From the NCBI GenBank assembly GCA_027186245.1, contig CP114485.1, positions 2,480,001-2,544,000 of the forward strand: 64,000 nt of DNA, written 5' to 3'. Position 1 is the first letter of the stretch. The number at the start of each line of letters is the position of its first letter. The notes beneath the pieces are model-generated. The model did not search any database, was not told where the DNA came from, and worked only from the letters and a program-made list of their open reading frames with translations. Made by a program: the position numbers and the translations under genes. The DNA is from Coriaria nepalensis. Taxonomy: Eukaryota; Streptophyta; Magnoliopsida; Cucurbitales; Coriariaceae. This document shows positions 13,220 through 26,147 of this stretch, one piece after another.

Positions 13220-14462
13220 TGTTATGTATATCTTATATATAAGGTATATATTCTATAGGATATGTAAAATTTTGTATGTAACCGTGATATATATAATATA
13301 TAGTTTATGAGAATTTGCAAGTATTATTTGAAATCCATAAAATTTATAGTATACTATACTATAGAATAATACTGTAGAATTTATGTATATACTTAACAAA
13401 GATCGATTCTTTCTCACTGTGCAAAAAGTTCAAATTACTAAGTTCATGATGATGTTGAATAAATTATAATTATTATAAATTGAATACAAATTTATCTTAA
13501 ATTATTTTTTAAATAAAAAACAATTAATCTTAATAATAATAACTAATAATCAAATACGTTTTCAATTAATACTAATCTCATCAACTATTACAGAAGTGTT
13601 TATAAATAATAATAAAATTATTCAATAAATAAATAAATAATGCATGAAGTAACCGTGATATAAATAATATATAGTTTATCATATTCATAATGCATAAAGT
13701 CTTTTATAAATTGAATTCTGAATTTTAGAGAGATCGAGTATTGGATTTTCTAGTCACGAGATACTCAATGAGCCGTAAACAGACTTATCGACTATCGTAA
13801 TGAGATATCATAGTCCATTTCGAGACCTATTATTTAAAAGACTCAAAATGTTAAAGAATGAAAAAAAAAAAATTTAAAATTTTAAAAAACTATTTTTATT
13901 GATTAATTATTAATTAATTTCAAAATAAATAATCGATTAAACTTCCCATATCAATAAAAATCTGAAATTTAAGTACTAGAAATTATGGAATATAATAAGA
14001 TGTGAAGAAGAGGTAGAAAATTCGTTTCCTTGTTGTAGACGAAATCTTCGGTTAGATACGTGTCAGTAATAACTTATTTTCACCTAACTACAGAATCTTC
14101 ACCGTCCCCATCAACGGTCCGGATCCTTCCACCCCATTCTCATCACCCGTCTCAGAATTTTCTCAGCACCAAATTAATATTTATATAAATAAATTAAATA
14201 TTCACAACGAAAAAGAAAAATTCTTTCCTATTTACAACAGAATCGAAGATTCGAGGAAGCAGAAGAAAAGACGAAGAATTTCGCTCGAAAATTCCGAAGT
14301 GATTGTAGAGCTTGATTTTATTGTTCGTGCTCTGCTTCTTCGCCGTCGATTAGAATTGCCGCGGCTTTGTCGTCTTCGTTATTGTTCTGGTTCTGATTCG
14401 GAGTTTTATGGTGGTGATTGATTGTTCGGAGCTTGATCGTTGATAGGAGAGAGATCGCGACG
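13220..14462. other. Intergenic region and SEC 5' leader
   Basis: The first 200 bases are the RLK 3' UTR and contain many TATATA words. 13440-14000 is very AT-rich, with short ATAA repeats near 13605-13640 and an A-run at 13861. 14200-14462 is the GA-rich probable 5' UTR of the O-GlcNAc transferase gene. No other gene is seen. Confidence 0.6.
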
Positions 14463-17400
14463 ATGTTTTCGGTGCAGGGTGAGGCTCGCCACCTGCATCA
14501 GCAGTTTCTGATCGGACATGGTGGCACTGGAAGTTCTCGGGCTGGGTTTGGTTCGGATCGCGATGATTCGTTTACGGTGAACCCGGAGCCTTCCTCTTTC
14601 AGCTTGATCAACTTCGATGTTTCTGATTCTCATGAAGGTTAGTTCTGTTTGTTGAATGCATTTAGGAGTTTTAGGACTGTTTAGATCTTTTGTAAAGTTA
14701 GGGTTTTGGCCTTCTGGGTGGCATCATCAATTTGAACTTCTCGAATATGCTAATGTTCGCTCTCGTTTACTACTTGGATTTGCAGTCTGCATTTTTTTTA
14801 AACGTTTTTTTTCATGTGGTGTTTTCTACATATATTGCTGTATATTACAACACAAACCGGGGTATCAAAGTTTGTTGTTTGTAGCTTGAAATTTTTAGAT
14901 ATATTCAAATATTTGTAAAGGTTGGCACTTTATGCATAATTTACGGTTCCAGATCCTCCGTTTTTCTTAAAGGAATAGGTGATTAGCTTTTGCTTCATCA
15001 ATCAATGGTTTTTTTTTCCTGAGGGCTGGGCAGTTGAGCTGCTATGCTACGTAGAAAAAAAAATTAGAGATCTTAGATCAGATGATAATATGGAGATTTT
15101 TGTTTAGATCTGCCTTGCATCTTTCTGATGTAAGTTTGGTGATGCAGTTGATGAAGAAGCACATTTTACACTTTCTCATCAGAAGTACAAGGCTGGAAAC
15201 TTTAAGCAGGCGCTAGAGCATAGCAGCATAGTTTATGAGAGAAACCCACTACGCACGGATAACCTCCTTCTTATGGGTGCAATCTACTATCAGGTTTTTT
15301 ATTTTTATTTTTTTCTCTTATGCAATTTAGTCTTTATTTGTTAGCTCTTCTAAGTTGAACCTTCCCTGAGGCTACGAAATACTGGATTGGTAATGGATAT
15401 ATATGTCCTCGTTTTTTAATATAAAATAGTGGATTTATCTTTTACCCTGTGATCTCTCTTTTTAGCTAGTCGTGTCCCCTAAATGGTTACCCTCCAGAAG
15501 CTGGTCTAATCTATTTTCACTTGAATTCTGTTCCTTTGCAGTTGGGTGATTTTGATATGTGTATTGCAAAAAATGAAGAATCTTTGCGAATTGAGTCTCG
15601 TTTTGCTGAGTGTTATGGTAATATGGCTAATGCATGGAAGGTAAAGATCTCCATTGTGGTTTAATATATTCTCGTGCATGATGGTTCCTTAATATCCTTT
15701 ACTGATGGTGGGGATGGTTATCTCCTGAATGTAGGAGAAAGGCAATATTGATCTTGCTATACGTTGCTATTTGGTTGCCATTGAGGTATGCGTATTCTTT
15801 TAATCACTTCTCTTAGAAATCATTTCTTCTTAAGTTCTAATCAGTATTTGGAAATATATACGCTGAACAATCTCGAGTTTAATGCATTTACTGTGATTCA
15901 TTTTCTTGCGGAAATAATGAATGAAGTGAAACATTTAATGGAATTATATCAATCTGTATTTTGAATGTAGATTATTTTCAGATGATGTGGATCACTTTTA
16001 TTTCTTCTGCTTCTACATATTTCTTTAATTGTTTCTCTCTCTCTCTCTCTCTAATTAATTTTACATGGTTGCAGCTTCGACCCAATTTTTGTGATGCATG
16101 GTCAAACTTGGCAAGTGCATACATGCGAAAAGGAAGGCTTGACGAGGCTGCACAATGTTGCCGCCAAGCCCTGGCAATAAATCCCCTTCTGGTAGAATTT
16201 TGCATGTGTTTTTGCTTGTTCTTACCGTCTGTTTTGTATTCTAATTTTTTGTCTACAGAAAACACATCATATTTGCATTCATTTTATTACAACCATATTC
16301 AGGAGTAGGTGATTTTTTCTTTTATTTACTTCTGGACTCATTACCTACAGGTTGATGCCCATAGCAACCTTGGGAATCTAATGAAAGCAAAAGGGTTGGT
16401 TCAAGAGGTAAGTTGTTAAAAATCATTGCAGAATTACTTTTTCCTACTTCCTCGATCTATAAGGAAAGGCAAGTAAATATGATCTTTTTAGTCATGGTCC
16501 ATGTGAACTTGGCTCTCATCCCTAAAATGCTTTCATTGGTTACCTGTCTCTATCTTAAGAAATTTAAACTTAAATATCTCACTATTAGGTTCTCAGTTAC
16601 AGTACTGAAAGTTGAAGAAATCCATTGGTGTTTAGTTGAGTTAATTTTCCTATTAAATTGACTTGACCCAAGTTTATCTGCTGACCTCTTTTTGGGACGA
16701 AGGGTGCCTTTGTTATTTAGCTTTTCATTTTGGTTCTGTACCTCTGGTAGAATTCTGATGGAAATTATTCATATGGTGGTCTGTCTGGGTTCACAGTTCT
16801 ATACAGTTCCATTTGTTATCTACACGCAAGGGCTCAGATGATGGTTGATCTTGTTGTAACTTCCATCCAGACATCAAATTGTCAGAATCTAACATTTTGT
16901 GCAGGCATATGGTTGCTACATCGAAGCTCTACGTATACAACCCTCATTTGCTATCGCATGGTCAAATCTTGCCGGTCTTTTAATGGAATCGGGTGATCTC
17001 AACAGAGCACTTCAATACTATAAGGTATACATCTTATAATCCACAGTCCTCATATCTCTTTGACGGTATGGCTGCTAGCTATAGATTTTTATTTTTAATT
17101 TTTTCAATGCACGCACTCTGATCGTGTTACTTAATTCTACTCACTGACTTTTGTGTGGAAAACTTCTTTTAATTATTATCCTCTCTAATAACGTTTTGTT
17201 CCATTTGTATGTTTGTCTCAGGAAGCTGTCAAACTTAAGCCTCACTTCCCCGATGCCTATTTGAACCTTGGAAATGTTTATAAGGTAAGCTGTTGTATTC
17301 CTCATTCCAGTAAGGTTGGTTAACTGCAAGTTTCTAGGAGGCAAAGTTTTATTTATTTTGCCTTTTACAGGCTTTGGGAATGCCTCAAGAAGCAATTATG

Positions 17401-20400
17401 TGTTATCAGCGTGCTGTTCAGATGCGACCCAACTTCACAATGGCTTATGGTGGGTGCCTTTTTATGATATACTTTGTTGAAATCAAATCATTTTATTTTT
17501 CTTTTCACTTGAATTGAATTGAAAGATGCCTTGGGGTGGATTTTGTGGATGTTATCGTCCTCCCTTAGCTCTTATATATGTATGCGACTGTGTGTGGTGC
17601 AGGTAATCTGGCTAGTACATATTATGAACAAGGCCAACTGGATTTGGCAATTCTCCATTATAAGCAAGCCATTGCGTGTGATCCAAGATTTTTGGAAGCT
17701 TACAATAATTTGGTTGGTTCCATTTTCTTGACGGTGGAATACTTATTAGAGATTTCATCGCTTTCTTTACATATTAATCTTCTGGTAACCTGTAATTATT
17801 TTTTTCACCACTTTTAGGGAAATGCCCTTAAAGAATTTGGTAGAGTAGAGGAAGCTATTCAATGCTATAATGTAAGCTCATTTCACATCTTTTTCTGTTC
17901 AGTTTGTGTTCTAGATGTCTTTGTTTATACTTTTGAATTTTATGTTTGGCTGGTGTACTAAATTGGTACTTGATTTCATGAAGCAATGCCTTGCATTGCA
18001 ACCGAGCCATCCGCAAGCTCTTACCAACCTTGGGAACATATACATGGAGTGGTATGTGAATTTTGATGACTACTCAGAACAATTAAGTTTTGTATTATTG
18101 GGACATCAAGTTTAGAGACTTTGGGTACTATTGTCTTGAGAGGTATATCGTTTGAACATGCAGGAACATGATAGCTGCGGCTGCATCATATTATAAGGCT
18201 ACACTGAGAGTGACAACTGGATTATCTGCACCTTTCAACAATCTTGCCCTAATCTATAAGCAACAGGTAATCAAGAGGGAATAGATGCATGGGATCCTAC
18301 TGTTTCTTTCATTTTACAAATGTAAATTGCTTGGTTCAACAGAATTGGGTTACATAATTGCTCAGTTTACCAGGATATCTTTTCTCAACCTTTCTCGTCT
18401 GCTTCCATTGCAGGGAAATTATGCCGATGCAATATGTTGCTACAATGAAGTTGTTCACATTGATCCCTTGGCGGCTGATGGGCTTGTCAACAGGGGAAAT
18501 ACTTACAAGGAGATAGGGAGAGTTAGTGAAGCAATTCAGGACTATACGCGGGCAATTACTATCAGGCCAACAATGGCTGAAGCGCATGCAAACTTGGCCT
18601 CAGCTTATAAGGACAGGTATATATTCAGTGTACAAGATGCCTCCCAAAAGTATACTCAAAATATAGTACCCTTGTCGACCACACTGAAAGGACCTTTTGG
18701 CCCAACATTCACATTCACGTTCACATTTAAATGTTCCTTTCAAACTAAAGAGCAATTGAATACTGTTTGTTCAAATTTGGGTTTCACTTTGAAGTTATTA
18801 CAAAGTACCACTGTTAAGTTTGGTATGTAGAATCATCCATAGGCGACTGACTGCATGATGATTAATGCTGTGCTAATCTTAAGTTCTATTTGTTGTAGTG
18901 GACTTGTTGAGGCTGCCATAAAAAGCTATATGCAAGCACTGCATCTCCGACCCGATTTTCCCGAAGCAACATGTAATCTTCTGCATACGTTACAGGTATT
19001 GTCAATTATGTTCTTGATTTTTGTTTGTACTCTTACCTATATACCCTTACTCTTCTCCATATTTCACAAGTAATTCCAAATTTGCTGTTTACTTGCAGTG
19101 TGTCTGCAGTTGGGAGGACCGCGATAAAATTTTTGCTGAAGTTGAGGGCATCATCCGAAGGCAGATCAATGTTGGAATCGACTTTCTTTAATACTCAACC
19201 TTTCTTGTTGGTCACGAATAAATAGTTAAAAATGAACTGAATTTATGATTATCTGTGGTTGCTCTTATAGCAGATGTCAGTTCTCCCTAGTGTGCAACCT
19301 TTCCATGCAATAGCATATCCTATCGATCCAATGCTTGCACTTGAGATCAGGTGTGAAATTTAGCATGGTTTAATGAATTTTCAATGCGTAAAGAGTTTTT
19401 GAATTTATATATTTTTCAACCTCTTCCGCAGCCGCAAGTATGCTGCACACTGTTCAAAGATTGCTTCTCGTTTTGCACTTCCTCCCTTTAACCACCCTGT
19501 CCCAATTCCTATAAAGCTTAATGGTGGGCATCTAAGACTTAGGGTTGGGTATGTTTTTTCTATTACTAGCTTTCTTATTTATTTATTTATTCAATGTTTT
19601 CTTGCTTTACTCGAGCAACTTTTCACTTGCAGATATGTTAGCAGCGACTTCGGTAATCACCCCTTGTCACATCTGATGGGATCGGTGTTTGGCATGCACA
19701 ACAGGGAAAATGTGGAGGTTTGTGGACTTCTCTTTTCTACCATCAGGCATCATTTGTGTGTTCTTTTTCATGTGCGAGCTTTTTTATAGGTCTTCTGTTA
19801 TGCCTTGAGTCCAAATGATGGGACGGAGTGGAGACAACGGATTCAGACTGAAGCTGAGCACTTTGTGGATGTCTCTGCCCTGACATCTGATATGATCTCG
19901 AAAATGATCAATGAGGATAAGATACAGATCCTAATCAATCTCAATGGTTATACCAAGGTCTACTTCCTGAAAATTTATATCTGGTTTCTTTGGGGGATCA
20001 ATTCACTGTTCATCTGTTATGTCTGAAATTTGAGTTACTGATTCATGTTATTATGTAGGGGGCTAGAAATGAAATATTTTCCATGCAGCCTGCACCCATT
20101 CAGGTTTCATACATGGGCTTCCCTGGAACAACAGGCGCGGATTACATAGATTACTTGGTCACTGATGAGGTGGGAAATCTACTCTTTGTCTTACCTTTAG
20201 GAACACTTGGCCTTCCTAATATTGTCTGACACATTTCTTTCTCCTCTTTGCTTTATTTTCAGTTTGTTTCACCGTTGTGTTATTCACATATTTACTCTGA
20301 AAAGATTGTCCATCTACCCCACAGTTACTTCGTAAATGATTATAAACAGGTTAGCCTATCTTTCGAGTTGATGTGACTTAAATGTATGTCTGTTGGTCTG

Positions 20401-21650
20401 TTGGTCTGTTGGTCTGTTGGTCAATTTGGCCTTAATTTTATTTATTTCTGATGTGTGGCAGAAAAATCAGGATGTTCTGGATCCAAAATGCCAGCACAAG
20501 CGATCAGATTATGGACTACCTGAAAATAAATTTATTTTTGCATGCTTTAATCAATTATACAAAATGGATCCGGAGATCTTCAACACATGGTAAAGGATGA
20601 TTCTTCATTCAAGCTTGAAGGTTTCATATTTATATTTTTTGGGTTTTCTTATCCCCCTTGCTCTACATTTCTCATTCTTAATCAGGTGCAACATTCTTAA
20701 ACGTGTGCCGAATAGCGCCCTTTGGCTCCTCAGATTCCCAGCTGCTGGTGAGATGAGACTTAGATCATGTAAGTGAGATTCCAATTGTCACTTTTTACCT
20801 TTTTTCTGTATCTCATAATCAACTGTATAAAAATTTCCCCAATGTTTCTTCAGATGCCGTTGCTCAAGGGGTACAACCAGATCAAATAATCTTTACAGAT
20901 GTTGCCATGAAAGGTGAACATATTCGACGCAGTGCTTTAGCAGATCTATTCCTTGACACGTAAGTCATAAGTCATTTCAACTAGATGCTTGGGCTCAATT
21001 TCACTCTTCTTTTTGGGTTAACTGGAAGTTAATTTTTCTTTTTCTTTGAATTTGTGTGACATCCTCTGTAGGCCCTTGTGCAATGCGCACACAACTGGCA
21101 CAGATATTTTATGGGCCGGTTTACCAATGATAACCTTACCTCTTGAGAAGATGGCTACTAGGGTTGCTGGATCCCTTTGTCTAGCGACTGGACTGGGTGA
21201 CGAGATGATTGTCAACAGGCAATTATTTACATAATGTTTATTCTATTCCTTCGGTGTTTGTGAAGTTTTCATTATAATTAATCTAATTATGCGTTATCAT
21301 TCTTTTCAGTATGAAAGAATATGAGGAGAAAGCAGTCTCATTGGCACTGAACCGACCCAAGCTCCAAGCACTGACTAACAAACTCAAGGCTGTTCGTATG
21401 ACTTGCCCTCTGTTTGATACTACTCGATGGGTGAGCCTTTTCATTTTTCCAAGCTATTTCCTTAGCAATATATAATCGTTGTGTTATAGAAGGCAGAAAA
21501 CCTTTAAAAAAAAATTCTTGTCTTAAATCCTTGTAGGTGCGTAATCTGGAAAGAGCATACTTTAAGATGTGGAATATGCACTGTTCAGGGCAGAAATCCC
21601 AGCATTTCTCCGTGACTGAGAGCAACGTGGAATTTCCCTATGATAGATAG
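14463..21650 (+). CDS. SEC: O-linked GlcNAc transferase SECRET AGENT (TPR + OGT catalytic domain)
   Basis: SEC transfers N-acetylglucosamine from UDP-GlcNAc to Ser/Thr of nuclear and cytosolic proteins, including DELLA proteins. I can trace about 27-28 exons, the first at 14463-14637, then 15147-15293 and 15542-15640, the last ending in the stop at 21648-21650. The N-terminal half is a run of about a dozen tetratricopeptide repeats, for example [40 protein letters not shown] and [20 protein letters not shown]. The C-terminal half carries OGT catalytic landmarks: [95 protein letters not shown] and [19 protein letters not shown]. Every junction I checked keeps frame, so the gene looks intact. 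Its close match to Arabidopsis SEC over both halves argues against SPINDLY, the paralogous O-fucosyltransferase. The start is the first ATG in frame with the conserved part; the first ~55 residues are poorly conserved. Confidence 0.95.
20391..20422. repeat. (TGTTGGTC)4 minisatellite in a SEC intron
   Basis: Four perfect tandem copies of the 8-mer TGTTGGTC lie in the intron upstream of the exon that starts near 20461. Confidence 0.95.
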
Positions 21651-22832
21651 GATAAAAGAAAAAATGGAGGGGTGGGCATGAGATGGGATTGTAGATAAGA
21701 AACATAGAGAATAACCTAGAAAAATACCGCATTAGGCGCAAAATGTGATTAGATGCTAACTATTACCTGTTTGTAGGTATTTCGGTTACTATTTATATAA
21801 GCTGCTATACTTATTCCTGTTAGGCTTCCACCACCGAATTTGCTGCCTGTTGAAATCAAAGACCGTGGATTGATCGGTTCGTGTTGCCGGGCATCCGAAC
21901 TTTGTATTCCTCATGAGATTATGAATCTGGGTGGTGTTGGAACTTACTCTATTCTATCTGCCAGTGAGAGCTGTCCATTGTATTGGCAATGAGAAGGGAC
22001 GAGGCAGCAGAAAATGAGTGTCCCAATATTTGTGGTTATCCTCGTTGCGTCTGATATTGGCTCCAACTTCTTGTGCTCTGGAATATGAAAGTTGGAAAGT
22101 TTTATCTCTCGTATTCTAACCATTTTTTCAGTTGGATTGGAAGGCAAATATATTGAAATTCAATCTCACTTGACAGTTTAATGGTTACAAAAAGAAAATG
22201 ACAATAATAATAACAAAAACCATAAAAATCACGAATTCTGCTTTCAGTACAAAATGGCAATCTCAAGCCCACTGTGAAAACACATGGTAGTAGTTGGCTG
22301 AGTAGAGTCGTATTACCGCAGCATACCTACTGAATACAACCTGCATTACGTTCTTGAGAAATGTAGACATCCCACTCGTTGCATCAACTCTTCTTTTGCC
22401 GTTGCTGTCCGTTCTGGTGCCTCTTCACTAAGAATATACTTGCTCTCATTTCCTCGTGACTACAAAAATTGTCTTCCATAGACCCCTATAAGATTGATCT
22501 CTTGTCAACACCGTGTTTCAAACAAGCTCCATCATTTAGTCAGTGGTACAGAACCTACCATGTCAAATCAATTGTTAAATTAATGGACAAGTCAAATTCA
22601 TTTGAAATGGACAGACTCCAAATTTGGGTACACGAGTCATTCTCATCCCCAATCCCTTTGTTTACAAATAAGATACATCCTTTCAAGCAGCATAAATAGT
22701 TTCGCAAAATTACAGCAAAGATTACCTTAATACGAACCTTCTAATTATTGCTTGATTCCTATAGAGACCCAACTTAGTTATCACCAGATAATTAGGCAGT
22801 AAATTCATTTCTTAGCCATGCAATCGTGATAA
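21651..22832. other. SEC 3' UTR and intergenic region
   Basis: The SEC 3' UTR probably extends several hundred bases (to about 22170). The rest is the downstream flank of the minus-strand PPR pseudogene. No coding sequence is recognised. Confidence 0.6.
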
Positions 22833-24240
22833 TTAGACACCTCGAAGAGAAACTTCTAATTGTTCAAGCTTCCTAGCAAGATCATGCTTCCCACAATTCT
22901 TCAAACCATCAGTAACCATATCGAAGCACCTTGATATCGGAGTCAACCGAGCTCAGTCATTTCAACCAAATAATTAGCAGCCTCAACAAATTTGCCCCCA
23001 CGTCCACACATAGTAATCAACATAGTATACACAGGCCGATTAGGGGGATGCCCTTTAACCCTCATATCACTAAAAAAGAAGCAAAATGCATCATCAAATT
23101 GTCCCCTTTTACTCATCCCTTTGATTATGGGTGCATACAAACTTGGAAATGGTTTATGCCCATCTTCAATCGAGTTGTGTAAAAGCCTAAACGATTCATC
23201 AATCCTACCAACCTTAGAAACAGCTGGAATTAAAATCTTATATGTATTGATATCGGGGCAGGGTTCTAAACCGCACACCTCATGAAAAAGGTAAACACAG
23301 AAATCAACTTCTCCAGACTTAGAAATCACTTCTACCAAAGAATTAAATGTTGCTATATCGGGCACGAATCCTCGTTTAATCGTTTTCGTAACCATACATT
23401 TTGCTGATTCAATAACAGCCCCTCGACTAAAATATCTCTGCCTCGAACTGGTGGATTGAAGCCCTTCTCGCTCATCTCCTCAAGAAAATCTTGAGCTTCT
23501 CTCATCTTCCCCGCAGAGCACCAATCATTTACGAGGATTGCATTGGTATTTTTGTCTGGAGTTTCCCCTTTCCTTATCATCCTCCAAATCAGTGCGTGAG
23601 CTCCATGAAACAATCTTACCTCGCAAAGAGCGAAGAACAAGGAATTGTAGACCTGCACGGTTTGCGGATATTCCAGACTCTTAGTGCACTGATTGAAAAT
23701 CTTAACAGCGTGATCGATGGGGCCGTTGTTTTCCATACTCTTCAATGACGTACGAGAGCGTATCGGGAGAGATTCTAAGATTTAGTGTTTCATCTGATGA
23801 AGTACTTTCCACATCGTCTATACGTTTTGGTGCGAACTAGGGTTTTGACGAGCTCCTCGAACTCTAACGTGGTCGGATTGTATGACGGATGAGCAGTTCG
23901 AGCCCAATTGAAGAAGCGGAAAGACTCCGTGTCGAAGCTTGAACAAGCTCGAAGGCCTCTGAATACGAAGTCGGAGTCGAGATTGGAGATGCGAAGCTTG
24001 TTGAGATTGCGTTCCATGAATATATCGCGGCGAACAATGTTGGAGATGTTGTGAATGGCGGAAAAGTAATCGTCTTTGGAGGAGGGTGAGAGGGAGCTGC
24101 CATTAGAGGAAGCGGAGGAGGGAGTTAGGGTTTTGAGATTCTGGTGATGGAAAAGAAGAAGAAGAATAAGGGGCTTTGATGATGAATTTGTTCGGATTGA
24201 GAAGATGAAGAGGATGTAGATGTAGGGGAGATTTGAACAT
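22833..24240 (-). pseudogene. PPR protein gene (At5g18390-like), frameshifted
   Basis: Pentatricopeptide repeat proteins bind organellar RNA; this family is predicted to be mitochondrial. Read on the minus strand without introns, pieces of one PPR protein appear in order but in different frames. They are an N-terminal leader from an ATG at 24240, SAIHNISNIVRRDIFMERNL, LRACSSFDTESFRFFNWART, QVYNSLFFALCEVRLFHGAH, GFVPDIATFNSLVEVISKSG, PVYTMLITMCGRGGKFVEAA, and a terminal CFDMVTDGLKNCGKHDLARK ending at the stop at 22833-22835. Frame breaks occur near 24115, 23805, 23730, 23424 (a deletion of about 13 nt) and 22950, so no full-length product is possible. In Arabidopsis the homologue lies close to PIR, which is also disrupted in this window. 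Confidence 0.88.
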
Positions 24241-24886
24241 TGTTGCTTTCAAAGCTGTAGTAGTGTTTTGCATATTTACGGACTACATGTCGGATTTAAT
24301 TTCTTAAAATTTCCGAGTGTTATTTTTCTTCCCTCTTCATTTCCGGATGTAACTTTGCTAGGATAGAATATCCATACTTTTCAAACCACTGCTGATGCTG
24401 GGACTTAGATAAGTGTCTTTTATTGTATATTTTTTATGGCTTTATACATAATTTGATAAGCTAATTTGATAAGCTAATTTGATAGCCAACAGTCCAGGCC
24501 ACATTTAGTTGCCGTTATGATAAGTATTTTAGTTGTATTGTTTCTATTTAAATTGAACTATTAGTTCAGGTTGTTGTTAGTTCAGATTGTTAGGCTTTAG
24601 TTCATTGCTTTCCTTTATTTTCTTCTATTTTCAAGCCAGTTTGAATTATGCGTTTGTTGGTGTTAAGTAGTGTAAAATGGAATAAAAAGGGCAGGCGATT
24701 CGTTTTTGAGAAATTGAATCCACATTTTCTTTGTAAGGGAGTTCGAAAGGACAATTTCCGGGATCAACGAGAGGTTGATCGTGAAGGATTGCACCAACTT
24801 GGTATCCGAGCAGTCCATGCCCACAAATTCTTTGATGAATTCAGAGATATCATGTCGGATTAATTGCCACGAGATTTGCTGCATAT
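24241..24886. other. Intergenic region with possible LTR/PBS relic
   Basis: It holds the PPR upstream region, then from about 24448 a short tandem duplication (TAAGCTAATTTGA). Near 24800 is the motif TTGGTATCCGAGC, which resembles the copia primer-binding site TGGTATCAGAGC. This may be a decayed LTR plus PBS, but nothing else of an element is visible. Confidence 0.3.
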
Positions 24887-25392
24887 GCAAATCTCTGTAT
24901 TGTATATATATTCAGGGATTTGGATTTGGTCAAGACGGGTCAGACCCAGATTCAAAATTAAAATTGAATAAAATTGAATTATAACTTTTAACTTTTTGAT
25001 ACATCATCTAATGTACGGAGTTAAATAACTTGTTTAGCTCTTACGCTTTTCAAAAAAAGACTAGATAACGTGTCAAAAAGTTAACGGTTTAGATAAATTT
25101 TAATTTAATACTAATCGGAGCTCTACTTTAATCGGGATACGTACTGTCTGGACTAAATCTAAATCCAAACATAACAACATATCGTTATGTAATTTAAAAT
25201 GCAATTTTCAAAGTTCAATTCTAGAATCGCTAAGACTGATAGATAGAAGTAATGTTTATTGAACTTTCATCATGATCAATCATGGTTATTGTAATATCGT
25301 AAATAATAGTTAAGGAAATATTCGTACAGAGTATACTAAATATACTTCATTATTAGTTTCTATAGTTTTTATAATTCACGCCATCAGATCAA

Positions 25393-26147
25393 TTAGAACA
25401 GCTTCTGGAGATTTTCAACCACGTTCTTGTCCAACTGGAAGGCTTTAGTGAGAACATCTGGATTGATAGGGGGATCAGATCCAAACACGGCATTAGCAAT
25501 TGTGATAAGACCTGGATTCTGGCTGCCAAGTCCAGCAAAGGAAACTACATTGGTGTATCCCACGTTGAACTGGAAGTGAATGAGACCAATAGGGAACACA
25601 AAGACATCTCCTTTGTTAAGTACTTTGGTGATGAGACGGTTTTCAGGGTTGGATGTGACAAACCCAACAAGCAAAGTACCCTCCACGACCACAAGAATTT
25701 CAGTTGCACGAGGATGAATGTGTGGTGGGTTAAGACCATATGGTGCGAAATCAATACGCGCCAAAGAGATACCAAGAGTGTTTAGCCCGGCAATTTTTTC
25801 GACATTTACCAGATTGACACTTGATCCAAGTCGGCCAGTCGTGTTTCCGGGAATGTTAAGTCCTTGGAAGAAGAAGTCGTTTGCAATTGCTTGGTTGGGA
25901 TCCTTGCAGAATTTCCCATTCACAAAAACTGCATGGATAGAAAACCATTTCTTTAGAACCTTAAGATAAATAGAAATGACCCTATATACGAGGACAGGTA
26001 AAAGTAAATACCCGCAGAAGGAGAGCTGGTATCATTGATTGCTATGCAGAAGTCTTGAAGAGGGCTGGGGTCATAAGCAGAAGCAAAGCTTGATGCTACA
26101 ACCAGAAGAGCAACAGATGACACAAGAAATTGAATACACTTCATCAT
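25393..26147 (-). CDS. Germin-like protein, minus-type, array copy 1
   Basis: A secreted, apoplastic single-domain cupin. Germin-like proteins bind manganese and form very stable hexamers; some act as superoxide dismutases or oxalate oxidases, but the activity of this one cannot be read from sequence. Exon 1 is 26012-26147 and exon 2 is 25393-25928, giving 223 residues. The signal peptide is residues 1-24, and the mature protein starts [10 protein letters not shown]. Cys34 and Cys53 match the conserved germin disulfide pair. Germin box 1 is [10 protein letters not shown], giving metal ligands His115, His117 and Glu122; box 2, [14 protein letters not shown], gives His163. NTTG is a potential N-glycosylation site. 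The ATG-ATG start allows initiation one codon later. A TATATA box lies at 26229-26234. All five array copies encode the identical exon-2 protein. Confidence 0.95.

Noticed and set aside
25545..25969. Frames of 69-83 codons overlapping GLP exon 2 in other phases (repeated in all copies)
   Set aside because: Shadows of the GLP coding sequence, copied with it; no independent evidence.
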